Shown here piece after piece: positions 35,291 through 46,059 of a stretch of 64,000 nucleotides of DNA. A program made the translations under genes and the position numbers. Source of the stretch: Allobosea sp. WAO (GTDB taxonomy: Bacteria; Pseudomonadota; Alphaproteobacteria; Rhizobiales; Beijerinckiaceae); contig NZ_JXTJ01000008.1 in NCBI RefSeq assembly GCF_001509835.1, positions 186,001 through 250,000 of the forward strand. The letters run 5' to 3'. The notes below the pieces were generated by a model, which had not been told where the DNA came from, searched no databases, and saw only the letters and a list, made by a program, of their open reading frames with translations. Positions within the stretch are counted from its first letter, which is position 1. Every line of letters starts with the position of its first letter.

Positions 35291-35472
35291 CGGGTGGTCG
35301 ACCTTCCTTTGTCTGTGCGGGCAGCCTGCTGATCGGAATTGCCGCCCGCTCCAACAATGTTTGATCAGCCTCCCGGTTCCGCAAGTCCGCGATGTCGAAA
35401 AGTGCACGCGGCTTTCGCCCAGGATCACGCGCTAGTTCGTTGAGAAGGAGACCGATTCACGCTCCCGAAGTG

Positions 35473-36726
35473 TCACTGACCGGAGCGATCGATCTCCTGG
35501 CCGCGTGGATAGATGCGCCGCGGCGCGAAGCCTTCCTTGCACAGTGCCTGCTCGATCGCCGCGGTATGGTGCTCGTCGCGGGTTTCGACGGTTACGTCGA
35601 GCGTCACGCCCTTGGCCGGCACGTCTAGGAAGAGCCGGCCATGGCTGACTTCCAGGATGTTGGCGCCTAGCGTGCCGAGCAGGCTCGCGACCTTGCCGAG
35701 CAGGCCCGGCCGGTCGCTCGCCGTCAGGCGGAAGGCGGCGATGCGCTGCTCGCGCTCGAGTTCGCGCACCATGATCGCGGCGAGCAGCCGCGTGTCGATG
35801 TTGCCGCCGGTGAGAACGAGCCCGACCTTGCGGCCGCGATAGCGCTCGGGCTGCTGCAGCATGGCGGCGAGCCCGGCTGCGCCGGCGCCCTCGGCGAGCG
35901 TGTGCTGCAGCGAGGCATAGGCGTTGACGGCGCGCTCGATCAGGTCTTCGCCGACCAGCACGATGTCGGAGACCAGCTCCCTGACGATCGGCAGCGTCTG
36001 CACGCCGACCGTCTTGACCGCGATGCCTTCGGCCAATGTTGCGCCGCCGATCGGCAGCTCGGCTGCGTGCATGGTGTTGTGGAAGGACGGGTAGAGCGCG
36101 GCCTCGATCCCGATCAGTTCGATCCCCGGCTTCAGCGCCTTGGCGGCGACCGCATTGCCGGCCATCAGCCCGCCGCCACCGATCGGGATCAGCAGGACGT
36201 CGAGATCGGGCGCCTCGCGCAGCATTTCGAGCGCGACCGTTCCCTGGCCGGCCATCACCGCTGCATCGTCATAGGGGTGGACGAAGACCAGCCCCTTCTC
36301 CTGCGCCAGCTTGCGGGCCTGCTCGGCCGCTTCGAACAGGGTTTCGCCGAAGAGCACGACCTCGGCGCCATGGGACCGCGTGTTCTCGATCTTCACTAGC
36401 GGCGTCGTCTCCGGCATCACGATCGTCGCCGGGATGCCGAAGCGCCTGGCGTGATAGGCGACCGCCTGGGCGTGATTGCCCGCCGACATCGCGATGACGC
36501 CGCGGCGCTTCTCCTCGTCGCAGAGGCTGAGCAGCTTGTTCACCGCCCCGCGCTCCTTGAACGAGGCGGTCGCCTGCATGTTCTCGTGCTTGACCAGGAC
36601 CTCGGCCCCGGTCAGGGCCGAGAGGCGTGGTGCCGGCATGAGCGGCGTCTTCAGCACATGGCCTTCGATGGTGCGCGCCGCAGCCTCGATATCGGCGAAG
36701 CTGACGGCGAATGCGGTCTCTGCCAC
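35473..36726 (-). CDS. ilvA: Threonine ammonia-lyase (with C-terminal ACT domain)
   Basis: 417 residues, PLP-dependent. It deaminates threonine to 2-oxobutanoate for isoleucine synthesis or catabolism. The PLP-lysine motif is 'TASFKERGAVNKL', the glycine-rich phosphate loop 'IPIGGGGLMAGNA', with 'MSAGNHAQAVAYHA' upstream. A single ACT domain lies at about 330-405 ('SDRPGLLGKVASLLGTLGANILEVSH', in part). One ACT domain and this length match the shorter ACT-bearing type common in alphaproteobacteria, not the longer E. coli IlvA. It lies 21 bases downstream of no other gene start; the permease gene follows on the same strand. Confidence 0.92.
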   Translation of the reverse strand: MAETAFAVSFADIEAAARTIEGHVLKTPLMPAPRLSALTGAEVLVKHENMQATASFKERGAVNKLLSLCDEEKRRGVIAMSAGNHAQAVAYHARRFGIPATIVMPETTPLVKIENTRSHGAEVVLFGETLFEAAEQARKLAQEKGLVFVHPYDDAAVMAGQGTVALEMLREAPDLDVLLIPIGGGGLMAGNAVAAKALKPGIELIGIEAALYPSFHNTMHAAELPIGGATLAEGIAVKTVGVQTLPIVRELVSDIVLVGEDLIERAVNAYASLQHTLAEGAGAAGLAAMLQQPERYRGRKVGLVLTGGNIDTRLLAAIMVRELEREQRIAAFRLTASDRPGLLGKVASLLGTLGANILEVSHGRLFLDVPAKGVTLDVTVETRDEHHTAAIEQALCKEGFAPRRIYPRGQEIDRSGQ

Positions 36727-36747
36727 GTTTTCCCCCCGGAGCGCTTT

Positions 36748-38082
36748 TCAGACTTGGCGTGGCGACAGCGCGCCGTCGCCGAAGAAGCCGCCGGGACGCA
36801 GGATCAGCGTCACGGCGAGCAAGCTATAGACGGCGATGTCTCGCTGTTCGAGGGGCATCGCCGTCGACCAGGCCATCTCGAAGGCGGCGATGGCGAGCCC
36901 GCCTAGGCAGGCGCCCGGCACCGAGCCGATGCCGCCGAGCACGGCCGCGACCAACGCCTTCAAGCCGAGCGTGAAGCCGCCGGAAAAGCCCATGCCGCCA
37001 TAGATCACCGTGACGATCACGCCCGCTGCGCCGCAGGCCGCGCAGGCGATGACGAGAGCCCGGTCGTGCACGGCCCGCACATCGACCCCGAAGAGGGCCG
37101 CAGTGCGGGCATCGTCTGCTACCGCCCGCCAGGCCCGGCCATAGGCCGAACGGCGAAGATAGCGCATCAGCGCCAGCGCCGCTGCGAGCCCCGCCGCCGT
37201 CATGGCTAGGCCAACCGGCGTGGTGGTGACGATGAAGTTCTCGGCGCGCGCCAGCGGCAGGGGCTCGTTGAACACCGGCGGCAGCCAGCGCAGCTCGACG
37301 CCCTGGGCAAGGCGCAGATATTCGGAGAGTGCGATGGCGAGGCCGATCGTAGCGATCAGCACCTGCTGACCATTGGCCTTGTCGAGATGGCGCAGCACGA
37401 AGCGGCCCATGGCGAAGCCGTGGATGGCGCTGACCGTGATGGCGACCAGGAAGGCGATGGCGAGGCCGGAGGCCGGGGTCGACGGCGCGAGTGAGAAGAC
37501 GAGCGCGACGCCGACCACGGCCGCGGCGGCGCCCAGCGCGGAGAACTCGCCGAAGGTCAGGACGATGCGGCCGTTCAGTCCGTAGATCAGAGCGTAGGCG
37601 CTAGCGAGCAGGGCGTAGATCGCAGCCGAGGGCAGGGCGGCGAGGGCCTGCTGAAGGAGATAGGCCGCCCCCGGCGGGAGCGATGGAAGATGCGCGACCG
37701 ATGCCGCTTCCGGATCGACCGGCGGTTCGGCCTTGTACTCGAGGTAGAAGCGCCGCAGCAGCAGGAAGCTCGCATCGGTCATCGGCCGCCCGTCCGAGGC
37801 CAGGCCGGCGAGCGCGCCGCGCTGCAGCCGCGTGCCCTCGCCGGCGAAGATGCAGTCTATGGTGCGGCGCCTCGGCTGCGTGTCCGGGCGCTCGACCCGG
37901 TAGACGATGCGCAAAATGCCGGAGCGCGGGCCCTGGCCGCTGCCTTCGATCACGATGGTGCTGTCGCCGGGGTTCAGCGCAGGGATCGCCAGCCGGCAGG
38001 CGCGCCGCTGGTCGGTGTCGAAGCGCTGCCCGCAGGAGGCGAGCGCCAGGCAGAGCAGAATCGACGTGAGCAGCGCGCGCAT
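36748..38082 (-). CDS. LivH-type ABC permease with N-terminal lipoprotein-like domain
   Basis: 444 residues. The first 17 read as a lipoprotein signal with lipobox 'LASC' (Cys17). About 120 periplasm-like residues follow with three further Cys or paired acidic/basic strands ('GILRIVYRVERPDTQPRRRTIDCIF', in part). From about residue 145 a branched-chain-amino-acid-type permease of about eight helices begins ('AIYALLASAYALIYGLNGRIVLTFGEFSALGA', in part; 'RAWRAVADDARTAALFGVDV', 'FTLGLKALVAAVLGGIGSVPGA' in part). No LivM, ATPase or binding-protein gene is next to it, and ordinary LivH is about 290-300 residues. Substrate unknown. Confidence 0.8.
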   Translation of the reverse strand: MRALLTSILLCLALASCGQRFDTDQRRACRLAIPALNPGDSTIVIEGSGQGPRSGILRIVYRVERPDTQPRRRTIDCIFAGEGTRLQRGALAGLASDGRPMTDASFLLLRRFYLEYKAEPPVDPEAASVAHLPSLPPGAAYLLQQALAALPSAAIYALLASAYALIYGLNGRIVLTFGEFSALGAAAAVVGVALVFSLAPSTPASGLAIAFLVAITVSAIHGFAMGRFVLRHLDKANGQQVLIATIGLAIALSEYLRLAQGVELRWLPPVFNEPLPLARAENFIVTTTPVGLAMTAAGLAAALALMRYLRRSAYGRAWRAVADDARTAALFGVDVRAVHDRALVIACAACGAAGVIVTVIYGGMGFSGGFTLGLKALVAAVLGGIGSVPGACLGGLAIAAFEMAWSTAMPLEQRDIAVYSLLAVTLILRPGGFFGDGALSPRQV

Positions 38083-38135
38083 CGCGGCGCAGGCTAGCGC
38101 GCTTCAAGGCTGCGCGGAACACGGCTTCTGCGGAG

Positions 38136-38214
38136 CGTCATGCTCGGGCCTGACCCCGAGCATCGCTTTCAGGAGATTGTCGGGCCTGCGCTTCGCTTCG
38201 CCCGAGAATGACGG
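38136..38214. repeat. Intergenic palindromic element, 'CGTCATGCTCGGG' type
   Basis: Begins CGTCATGCTCGGG and ends CCCGAGAATGACGG, an imperfect inverted repeat with an inner 'CTCGGGCCTGACCCCGAG' hairpin. It lies between the permease start and hemB stop and has no coding potential. The ends resemble those of the element at 22020-22113. Confidence 0.65.
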
Positions 38215-38221
38215 CGTTTGC

Positions 38222-40559
<2,338 letters not shown>

Positions 40560-40563
<4 letters not shown>

Positions 40564-41006
40564 GCCTGGTGCGCGAGAGCGAGGTCCTGCGCAGCCAGCC
40601 CGGCGGCGCGAGCGGCGACGGCAAGTCCGGCGGCAGGCGCTGGCGGACGATGCTGGTCTGGCTGCTGCGCCTGCTGTCTGTCGCCTGGATGGCCAAGGGC
40701 CTTCTGCAATGGGCCGTGATCCTCGGCCTCGGCCCCGAGAGCGGGCCGCCCTTCGAATCGCGCCCGCTGACCTTCCAGGCGATCACCGTCTATTTCGCGG
40801 TGTTCGATCTGGTCGCCGCTGTCGGCCTCTGGCTGACCTCGACCTGGGGCGGCGTGCTCTGGCTGCTGGCGGCGATGAGCCAGCTCCTGCTCGGCTTCTT
40901 CTTCCCGCGCTGGCTGCCGCTCTCGCCGGTCCTGATCGGCAGCTATGTGATGCTGATGCTGGCCTATTTCGTCGCGACCTGGGCGGCCGAAAACCAGGAG
41001 GGCTGA
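40560..41006 (+). CDS. DUF6163-family membrane protein
   Basis: 148 residues from a GTG at 40560 that overlaps the hydrolase stop (GTGA). A basic N-terminal tail is followed by four predicted helices ('LLRLLSVAWMAKGLLQWAVILG' in part, 'AITVYFAVFDLVAAVGLWL', 'GGVLWLLAAMSQLLLGFFF', 'VLIGSYVMLMLAYFVATWA'). It resembles the DUF6163 family found beside crotonase-type genes in the Rhizobiales. No function is known. Confidence 0.8.
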
Positions 41007-41060
41007 GGCCCGCGCGGCCGTTCGAATGCGAGCGGCCACGGTAAGAAACGCTTTAGCTTA

Positions 41061-41106
41061 AGGGATTTGCGGTTCATTTCGTATTCACCCAAATGGGTAA
41101 ATCCCT
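41061..41106. promoter_or_regulatory. Nested inverted repeats upstream of ldtR (candidate autoregulatory site)
   Basis: Outer perfect repeat AGGGATTT (41061-41068) / AAATCCCT (41099-41106). The inner near-perfect repeat is TTCACCCA-AA-TGGGTAAA (41084-41101), whose core ACCCA-AA-TGGGT is perfect. The site ends 107 bases before the ldtR start, in an AT-rich stretch. MarR-type dimers bind such palindromes. No copy is seen upstream of ldtP. Confidence 0.5.
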
Positions 41107-41213
41107 GATTCATCCTGATATTTAAACTCGTTTTCATCCGCTCTCCCTATGGTGTCTCTCAGAAGCGGACCGGGAGACTAATCCTGGCCGGGATACAACA
41201 GGCGGGATATACC

Positions 41214-41726
41214 ATGAAAAGCAATGTAAAGACTGCGGCTCCGGCCGTGTCTGAGGAAGTTCAACTCAAGGTGAAGCCGCTTTACCTTGAGTCCCTCACC
41301 TTGGTCGAGCGCCTGCATCGGCGCCTGCTCGATGTCATCAAGGACGAATTCGAGCGCCGCAACCGCGACGACGTCAACAGCGTCCAGGCCCTGCTGCTCT
41401 ACAATATCGGCGATGCCGAGCTCAGCGCCAGCGAGCTGCGGACCCGCGGTTACTATCTCGGCTCGAACGTTTCCTACAACGTCAAGAAGCTGGTCGAGCT
41501 CGGCTTCCTGCACCATGCCCGCTCGCGGATCGACCGTCGCTCGGTGCGCATCAGCCTGACCGAGAAGGGGCACGAGGTGCACAACCTGGTGAAGGGCGTC
41601 TATGACAAGCACGTCCGCACGGTCGAGCAGATCGGCGGCATCGCGACCGACGATTTCGAGCGCATGAACAACGCCCTGCTGCGCCTCGAGCGCTTCTGGA
41701 CCGACCAGATCCGCTACAAGCTCTGA
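41214..41726 (+). CDS. ldtR: MarR-like winged-helix regulator LdtR
   Basis: 170 residues. A winged helix-turn-helix occupies the middle: 'VNSVQALLLYNIGDAELSASELRTRGYYLGSNVSYNVKKLVELGFL' (in part), with wing 'ARSRIDRRSVRISLTEKG'. It closely resembles LdtR of Liberibacter and Sinorhizobium, which controls an L,D-transpeptidase gene and osmotic-stress tolerance. The L,D-transpeptidase follows on the same strand after 282 bases, which supports the call. A nested palindrome lies upstream. The ligand in vivo is not clear. Confidence 0.88.
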   Translation: MKSNVKTAAPAVSEEVQLKVKPLYLESLTLVERLHRRLLDVIKDEFERRNRDDVNSVQALLLYNIGDAELSASELRTRGYYLGSNVSYNVKKLVELGFLHHARSRIDRRSVRISLTEKGHEVHNLVKGVYDKHVRTVEQIGGIATDDFERMNNALLRLERFWTDQIRYKL

Positions 41727-41770
41727 CGCGCTCTGCTCTCGGCCCTTCGCGGCTGCGTGACTGCAGATTT

Positions 41771-41790
41771 CCCCGGCCCGAGGGCCGGGG
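41771..41790 (+). terminator. GC-rich hairpin downstream of ldtR
   Basis: Perfect nine-base-pair stem CCCCGGCCC / GGGCCGGGG with a two-base loop, but no T run follows. It may pause or end the ldtR transcript or protect its 3' end. The rest of the 41727-42008 gap shows no other clear feature. Confidence 0.4.
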
Positions 41791-42008
41791 CGCGCTGCCC
41801 CCTGTCGGTGGTCTCACCTGCCGTAGAGGCGTGCATGAAGATCAAACTGGCGTGAGTATTACGCGACGCCGCCCCAAAAATGCCGCTCTCATCATAGCCT
41901 GTTAACTGTGGTAGGGGATCGTCCCCAGCAACCAGCGCGGCCCGGCCCCGCTGAAAGGGGCGGGTTCGTCCCGCTTTGTGTTGACTGCGAGTCCGAGGGG
42001 TACGATCG

Positions 42009-43250
42009 ATGCCGCATATCAGCCTGACGCGTCGCGAGACGGTGCTGGCCCTGTTTTCGAGCGCTGCAGCGGGCGTCAGCCTGCCGGCCTTCGCCCAGCA
42101 GGCCGAATGGCGCCAGACCTATGATGCCGGCGCCCGCAATGCGGTGCTGCGCTCTTCGACGCCGATGCTTTCTCCGGCCGCCTTGGCCGCGACCGAGCAG
42201 GCGATCGCAAGCTATCGTGATCTCGCTGCGCGCGGCGGCTGGCCGACCCTTCAGGTCGGTGACCGCCTCGCTGTCGGCTCCCGGGGGCAGGGCGTCGTTC
42301 AGCTGCGCCAGCGCCTGATCATCACCGGCGATCTCGACGAATCCGCCGGCACCAGCAACGTCTATGATTCCTATGTCGAGGCCGGGGTGCGCCGCTTCCA
42401 GGCCCGCATGGGCCTGTCGACCACCGGCAGCGTCAACCGCGCCACCCTGACCGCGCTCAATATTCCGATCGACCGGCGCATTCGCCAGCTCGAGACCAAC
42501 GTCGTTCGGCTGCGCACCTGGTCGGGCAATCTGGGCAACCGCTATGTCGTCGCGAACATTCCGGCGGCTGCGATCGAGACGGTCGAGAACGGCCATGTCG
42601 CGACCCGCCATGCCGCCGGCGTCGGCAAGGCCGACCGCCAGTCGCCGCTGCTGCAGACCAAGATTCCCGAGGTCAACTTCAACCCGACCTGGACCGTGCC
42701 GGCATCGATCATCCGCAAGGATCTGATCCCGATGATGCGCAAGCAGCCGGGTTATCTCACCGAGAACAAGATCCGCATCATCGGGCCGAACGGCGAGATC
42801 GCGCCCGAGCGGGTCAACTGGAACTCCGACGAGGCGACGCGCTACACCTTCCGCCAGGATCCGGGCGGCGAGTTCAATTCGCTCGGCTTCGTGCGCATCA
42901 ACATTCCCAGCCCGCACGGCGTCTACATGCACGACACGCCGGCCAAGGGCATCTTCGGTGACGATTTCCGCTTCGTCTCCTCCGGCTGCATTCGCGTCCA
43001 GAACGTGCGCGACTACATCACCTTCCTGCTCAAGGAGACCCCCGGCTGGGATCGCGCCAAGATCGACGAGGCGATCCAGTCCGGCGAGCGCATCAACGCC
43101 CGCATCGCGAACCCCGTGCCGTGCTACTGGGTCTACATCACCGCCTGGGCGACGCCCGATGGCGGCGTCCAGTTCCGCGAGGATATCTACAACAAGGACG
43201 GGCTCGGCCCGGTGCCGGTCGCTCGGCTCCAGGGCGAGCAGGATATCTGA
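42009..43250 (+). CDS. ldtP: L,D-transpeptidase LdtP
   Basis: 413 residues. Residues 1-29 form an export signal with paired Arg (LTRRETVLALFSSAAAG...AFA). A peptidoglycan-binding helical domain follows ('RGQGVVQLRQRLIITGDLD', 'VEAGVRRFQARMGLSTTGSV' in part). The YkuD catalytic domain has 'VNFNPTWTVPASIIRKDLIP' and the signature 'GVYMHDTPAKGIFG' ... 'RFVSSGCIRVQNVRDY', with the nucleophile Cys in SSGCIR. It makes 3-3 cross-links or attaches proteins to peptidoglycan in the periplasm. LdtR, just upstream, is its known regulator in relatives. Confidence 0.93.
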   Translation: MPHISLTRRETVLALFSSAAAGVSLPAFAQQAEWRQTYDAGARNAVLRSSTPMLSPAALAATEQAIASYRDLAARGGWPTLQVGDRLAVGSRGQGVVQLRQRLIITGDLDESAGTSNVYDSYVEAGVRRFQARMGLSTTGSVNRATLTALNIPIDRRIRQLETNVVRLRTWSGNLGNRYVVANIPAAAIETVENGHVATRHAAGVGKADRQSPLLQTKIPEVNFNPTWTVPASIIRKDLIPMMRKQPGYLTENKIRIIGPNGEIAPERVNWNSDEATRYTFRQDPGGEFNSLGFVRINIPSPHGVYMHDTPAKGIFGDDFRFVSSGCIRVQNVRDYITFLLKETPGWDRAKIDEAIQSGERINARIANPVPCYWVYITAWATPDGGVQFREDIYNKDGLGPVPVARLQGEQDI

Positions 43251-43279
43251 CGCAGGCCTGTCCTGCCTTCCACGTGAAG

Positions 43280-43312
43280 AGGGCTCCCGGACCGCGGTCC
43301 GGGAGCCCTTTG
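43280..43312 (+). terminator. Terminator of ldtP
   Basis: A perfect 30-base palindrome from 43280 to 43309 (AGGGCTCCCGGACC and its complement around GC), followed by TTGTTC. It is symmetric enough to act on both strands, and so may also end a transcript of the small minus-strand gene at 43405-43488. Confidence 0.8.
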
Positions 43313-43404
43313 TTCTTGCGCGCCTTCGACCCAGCGTTCGACATCGCCGATGAGCCGCTGTCGGCGAGCATCCGACACGGATCTGGCCGCCGCGTTTCCC
43401 GCCG

Positions 43405-43488
43405 TCAGACGAAGTTGTCGGCGATTATGAAGCCGAGGATCGAGATGCAGCTCATCACGATCGCGATTTCGAGAATTCCAAAGCCCAT
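43405..43488 (-). CDS. 27-residue single-helix membrane peptide
   Basis: Reads [14 protein letters not shown]... and ends FIIADNFV. It is one uninterrupted hydrophobic helix with a short acidic-polar tail and one Cys (Cys14). A perfect GGAGG Shine-Dalgarno lies five bases before the ATG on the minus strand, stronger than for most genes here. In-frame sequence upstream is GC-biased and not protein-like, so the short form is preferred. It lies between ldtP (convergent) and glyA (divergent). No family is recognised; single-helix peptides of this size often modulate membrane enzymes or transporters. Confidence 0.55.
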   Translation of the reverse strand: MGFGILEIAIVMSCISILGFIIADNFV

Positions 43489-43790
43489 GGTCGCCTCCGC
43501 CGCTGGAAGGGCAACGCCCGAACTTCGCCATGGTTCCGTCGCTGCTGTGTCGAAATTGCGGCGAGGGCTCCCGGCGAGTTTCTCCGGAACGGTCGATGCG
43601 CGACGGCGGCCCGCAGTTGCTGTGCCTCGACGGCGACAAAACCGCATTCCCCTTTCGCCGGTCATGGTCTAAGGACGCGGCAGCGCCGGGCAAGGGTTGC
43701 GCCGGCCTCGCGATCAAGCCGAACAGGGCGCGCATCGGACGGGCCGGCAGCGTGCCGGTGGCGGCTCCGGCGCGTCGATGGAGCAGAGCC
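43489..43790. other. 302-base gap between the 27-residue peptide gene and glyA
   Basis: It holds the divergent upstream regions of the peptide gene and glyA. A GGAG lies a few bases before the glyA start. I looked for a riboswitch-like or tRNA-like fold and see none. In-frame extensions of glyA through this stretch are not protein-like. Confidence 0.5.
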
Positions 43791-45086
43791 ATGAGCCAAG
43801 CCCCCGAGAAGCACCTCTCGAATTCCTTCTTCGCTGCTGGCCTCGCCGATCGCGATCCCGAGATCGCCCGCGCCATCGAGCTCGAGCTCGGTCGTCAGCG
43901 CGAGGAGATCGAGCTGATCGCCTCGGAGAACATCGTCTCGCAGGCCGTGCTCGAGGCGCAGGGCTCGGTGATGACCAACAAATACGCCGAGGGCTATCCC
44001 GGTCGGCGCTATTATGGCGGCTGCCAGTTCGTCGACATTGCCGAGAAGCTCGCTATCGAGCGCGCCTGCCGGCTGTTCGACTGTGGGTTCGCCAATGTCC
44101 AGCCGAACTCCGGCAGCCAGGCCAACCAGGCCGTGTTCATGGCGCTGATGCAGCCGGGTGACATCTTCATGGGCCTCGACCTCGCCGCCGGCGGCCACCT
44201 CACCCATGGCGCCCCGGTCAACCAGTCCGGCAAATGGTTCAAGGTCGTTCCCTACGGTGTCTGCGTCGTCGACCAGCTGATCGACTATGAGGCGATGGAG
44301 CGCCTTGCGGTCGAGCATAAGCCGAAGATGATCGTCGCCGGTGGCTCGGCCTATGCCCGCCACTGGGATTTTGCCCGTTTCCGCGAGATCGCCGACAAGG
44401 TCGGCGCCTACTTCATGGTCGACATGGCCCATTTCGCCGGGCTGGTCGCCGGCGGAGCCCATCCTTCGCCGTTCCCGCATGCCCATGTCGTCACCACCAC
44501 CACCCACAAGACCCTGCGTGGCCCGCGCGGCGGCATGGTGCTGACCAATGACGAGGCGATCGCCAAGAAGATCAATTCGGCGGTGTTCCCCGGCCTGCAG
44601 GGCGGCCCGCTGATGCACGTCATCGCGGCCAAGGCGGTCTCCTTCCAGGAGGCGCTGCAGCCCGAGTTCAAGATTTACGCCCATGCCGTCGTCGAGAACG
44701 CCAAGGCCCTGGCCGAGAGCCTGAAGTCGAAGGGCTTCGACCTCGTCACCAACGGCACCGACAACCACCTGATGCTGGTCGATCTGCGCTCGAAGAAGAT
44801 CACCGGCAAGGCTGCCGAGGCGGCGCTCGGCCGCGCCCACATCACCTGCAACAAGAACGGCATCCCCTTCGATCCCGAGAAGCCGATGGTCACCTCCGGC
44901 ATCCGGCTCGGCACCCCGGCCGCGACTTCGCGCGGCTTTGGCGTCGCCGAGTTCAAGAAGGTCGGCGAGTTGATCGCCGAGGTGCTCGACGGTCTCGCTG
45001 CCAATGGCGAGGAGGGTAACGCCGCAGTCGAGCAGTCGGCCAAGGCCAGGGCCCATGAAATGACCGCCCGCTTCCCGATCTACTGA
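43791..45086 (+). CDS. glyA: Serine hydroxymethyltransferase
   Basis: 431 residues, PLP-dependent. It interconverts serine and glycine with tetrahydrofolate, the main source of one-carbon units. Motifs: '[20 protein letters not shown]' (in part), '[16 protein letters not shown]', '[13 protein letters not shown]', PLP-lysine in '[15 protein letters not shown]', and '[24 protein letters not shown]' (in part). The start at 43791 follows a GGAG and gives the family length. nrdR and ribD, often near glyA in alphaproteobacteria, follow about 1.2 kb away after one inserted minus-strand gene. Confidence 0.97.
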   Translation: MSQAPEKHLSNSFFAAGLADRDPEIARAIELELGRQREEIELIASENIVSQAVLEAQGSVMTNKYAEGYPGRRYYGGCQFVDIAEKLAIERACRLFDCGFANVQPNSGSQANQAVFMALMQPGDIFMGLDLAAGGHLTHGAPVNQSGKWFKVVPYGVCVVDQLIDYEAMERLAVEHKPKMIVAGGSAYARHWDFARFREIADKVGAYFMVDMAHFAGLVAGGAHPSPFPHAHVVTTTTHKTLRGPRGGMVLTNDEAIAKKINSAVFPGLQGGPLMHVIAAKAVSFQEALQPEFKIYAHAVVENAKALAESLKSKGFDLVTNGTDNHLMLVDLRSKKITGKAAEAALGRAHITCNKNGIPFDPEKPMVTSGIRLGTPAATSRGFGVAEFKKVGELIAEVLDGLAANGEEGNAAVEQSAKARAHEMTARFPIY

Positions 45087-45108
45087 GGGGAGACGACCGG
45101 GGCGACCT

Positions 45109-46059
45109 TTAGGGGAACGTCCCGGTCAGCTTGATCATGAACAGGTTCTCCGGACCGCCGGGCGCATCGCCCCGGCCGGTCCGGCTGAGTTCCGCGCTGA
45201 GGTCGAGCCCCTTCGTGACCTTGTAGCCGGCCGAGGCGCTGCCGCCGAACTGCCCGTCCTTGACCTGTGCGGCGACCGCGACGTTGAAGCGGTCCTCAGT
45301 TGCGCTGAGCTTGAGGTTGAGATCGACGGTCGGCTTGCTCACGTCCTTCTTGACGATGCCGGTGAGGTCGAAGGAGCCGTATTTGACCATGACCTCTCCC
45401 TCGACCTTGTCGATGGCGGCCGATCTGGTCACCACCTGAAGCGAGAGGTCGAGCTTCAGGTGGTCCCATTTCAGCTTGCCGGTCAGTTTGGCGCCGACGA
45501 GTTCGGCCGTCGGGTCGAAGACGATCCCGCCGACGCCGAGCTTCAGTGCGCCGAGCTTGACGACCTCGAACTGCAGCTTCTCCAGCTGCTGCAGGCCGAG
45601 CGTCACCGCCCCGCTGTTCGGCTTGGTGACGAACAGCGCCGCGCCCGCGCCGAGTGCCAGCGCTGCGCCGACGACGTAGACGACGCCCTTGTGCTGATCG
45701 ACCCAGACACCGAGCGCCGACGAGCCGGCCGCCTGCTTGAAGGCATCGACCTGCTTCTCCAGGGATTTGTAGGTCGACGATTTCTTGATCTCCCGGAAGT
45801 ATTCGTCGGCTGCCTTGGACAGGACATCGTCGCCGATCGAGCGGAGCTTCTGGATGTCGTCCGGCGAGAGCTGGGTGGTCTGGCTCTTGAGCTTCGCATT
45901 TGCGAAGCTCAGAAGCCCCTTCTGGGCGGTCGCCAGCACGACCGGGCTCTTGAGGATCTCGGCGAGACGTTCGGGAGACCGGTGGATCTCGCTGTCGAGA
46001 AGGTCGAACGCCAGGACGACAAGGCCGCCGAAGGCGTCGCCCGTAGTGTCGTTGGACAT
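45109..46059 (-). CDS. Unrecognised membrane-anchored protein with beta-rich C-terminal half
   Basis: About 316 residues; not recognised. Residues 1-125 are helical and charged ('GLVVLAFDLLDSEIHRSPERLAEILKSPVVLATAQKG', in part; 'DDVLSKAADEYFREIKKSS'). A single glycine/alanine-rich membrane helix follows (about 127-146, 'VYVVGAALALGAGAALFV'). The C-terminal 170 residues alternate polar and hydrophobic residues in strand-sized runs ('LTGKLKWDHLKLDLSLQVV', 'VEGEVMVKYGSFDLTGIV', 'GGSASAGYKVTKGLDLSAEL') and end with 'MIKLTGTFP', like a barrel or beta-solenoid. The start is 46059 or 46065. It separates glyA from nrdR, which are usually adjacent, so it looks inserted. Confidence 0.6.
   Translation of the reverse strand: MSNDTTGDAFGGLVVLAFDLLDSEIHRSPERLAEILKSPVVLATAQKGLLSFANAKLKSQTTQLSPDDIQKLRSIGDDVLSKAADEYFREIKKSSTYKSLEKQVDAFKQAAGSSALGVWVDQHKGVVYVVGAALALGAGAALFVTKPNSGAVTLGLQQLEKLQFEVVKLGALKLGVGGIVFDPTAELVGAKLTGKLKWDHLKLDLSLQVVTRSAAIDKVEGEVMVKYGSFDLTGIVKKDVSKPTVDLNLKLSATEDRFNVAVAAQVKDGQFGGSASAGYKVTKGLDLSAELSRTGRGDAPGGPENLFMIKLTGTFP

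Noticed and set aside
43489-43790. Possible riboswitch or tRNA gene upstream of glyA
   Set aside because: No conserved core, no T-loop sequence and no cloverleaf could be drawn; the region looks like ordinary divergent upstream DNA.
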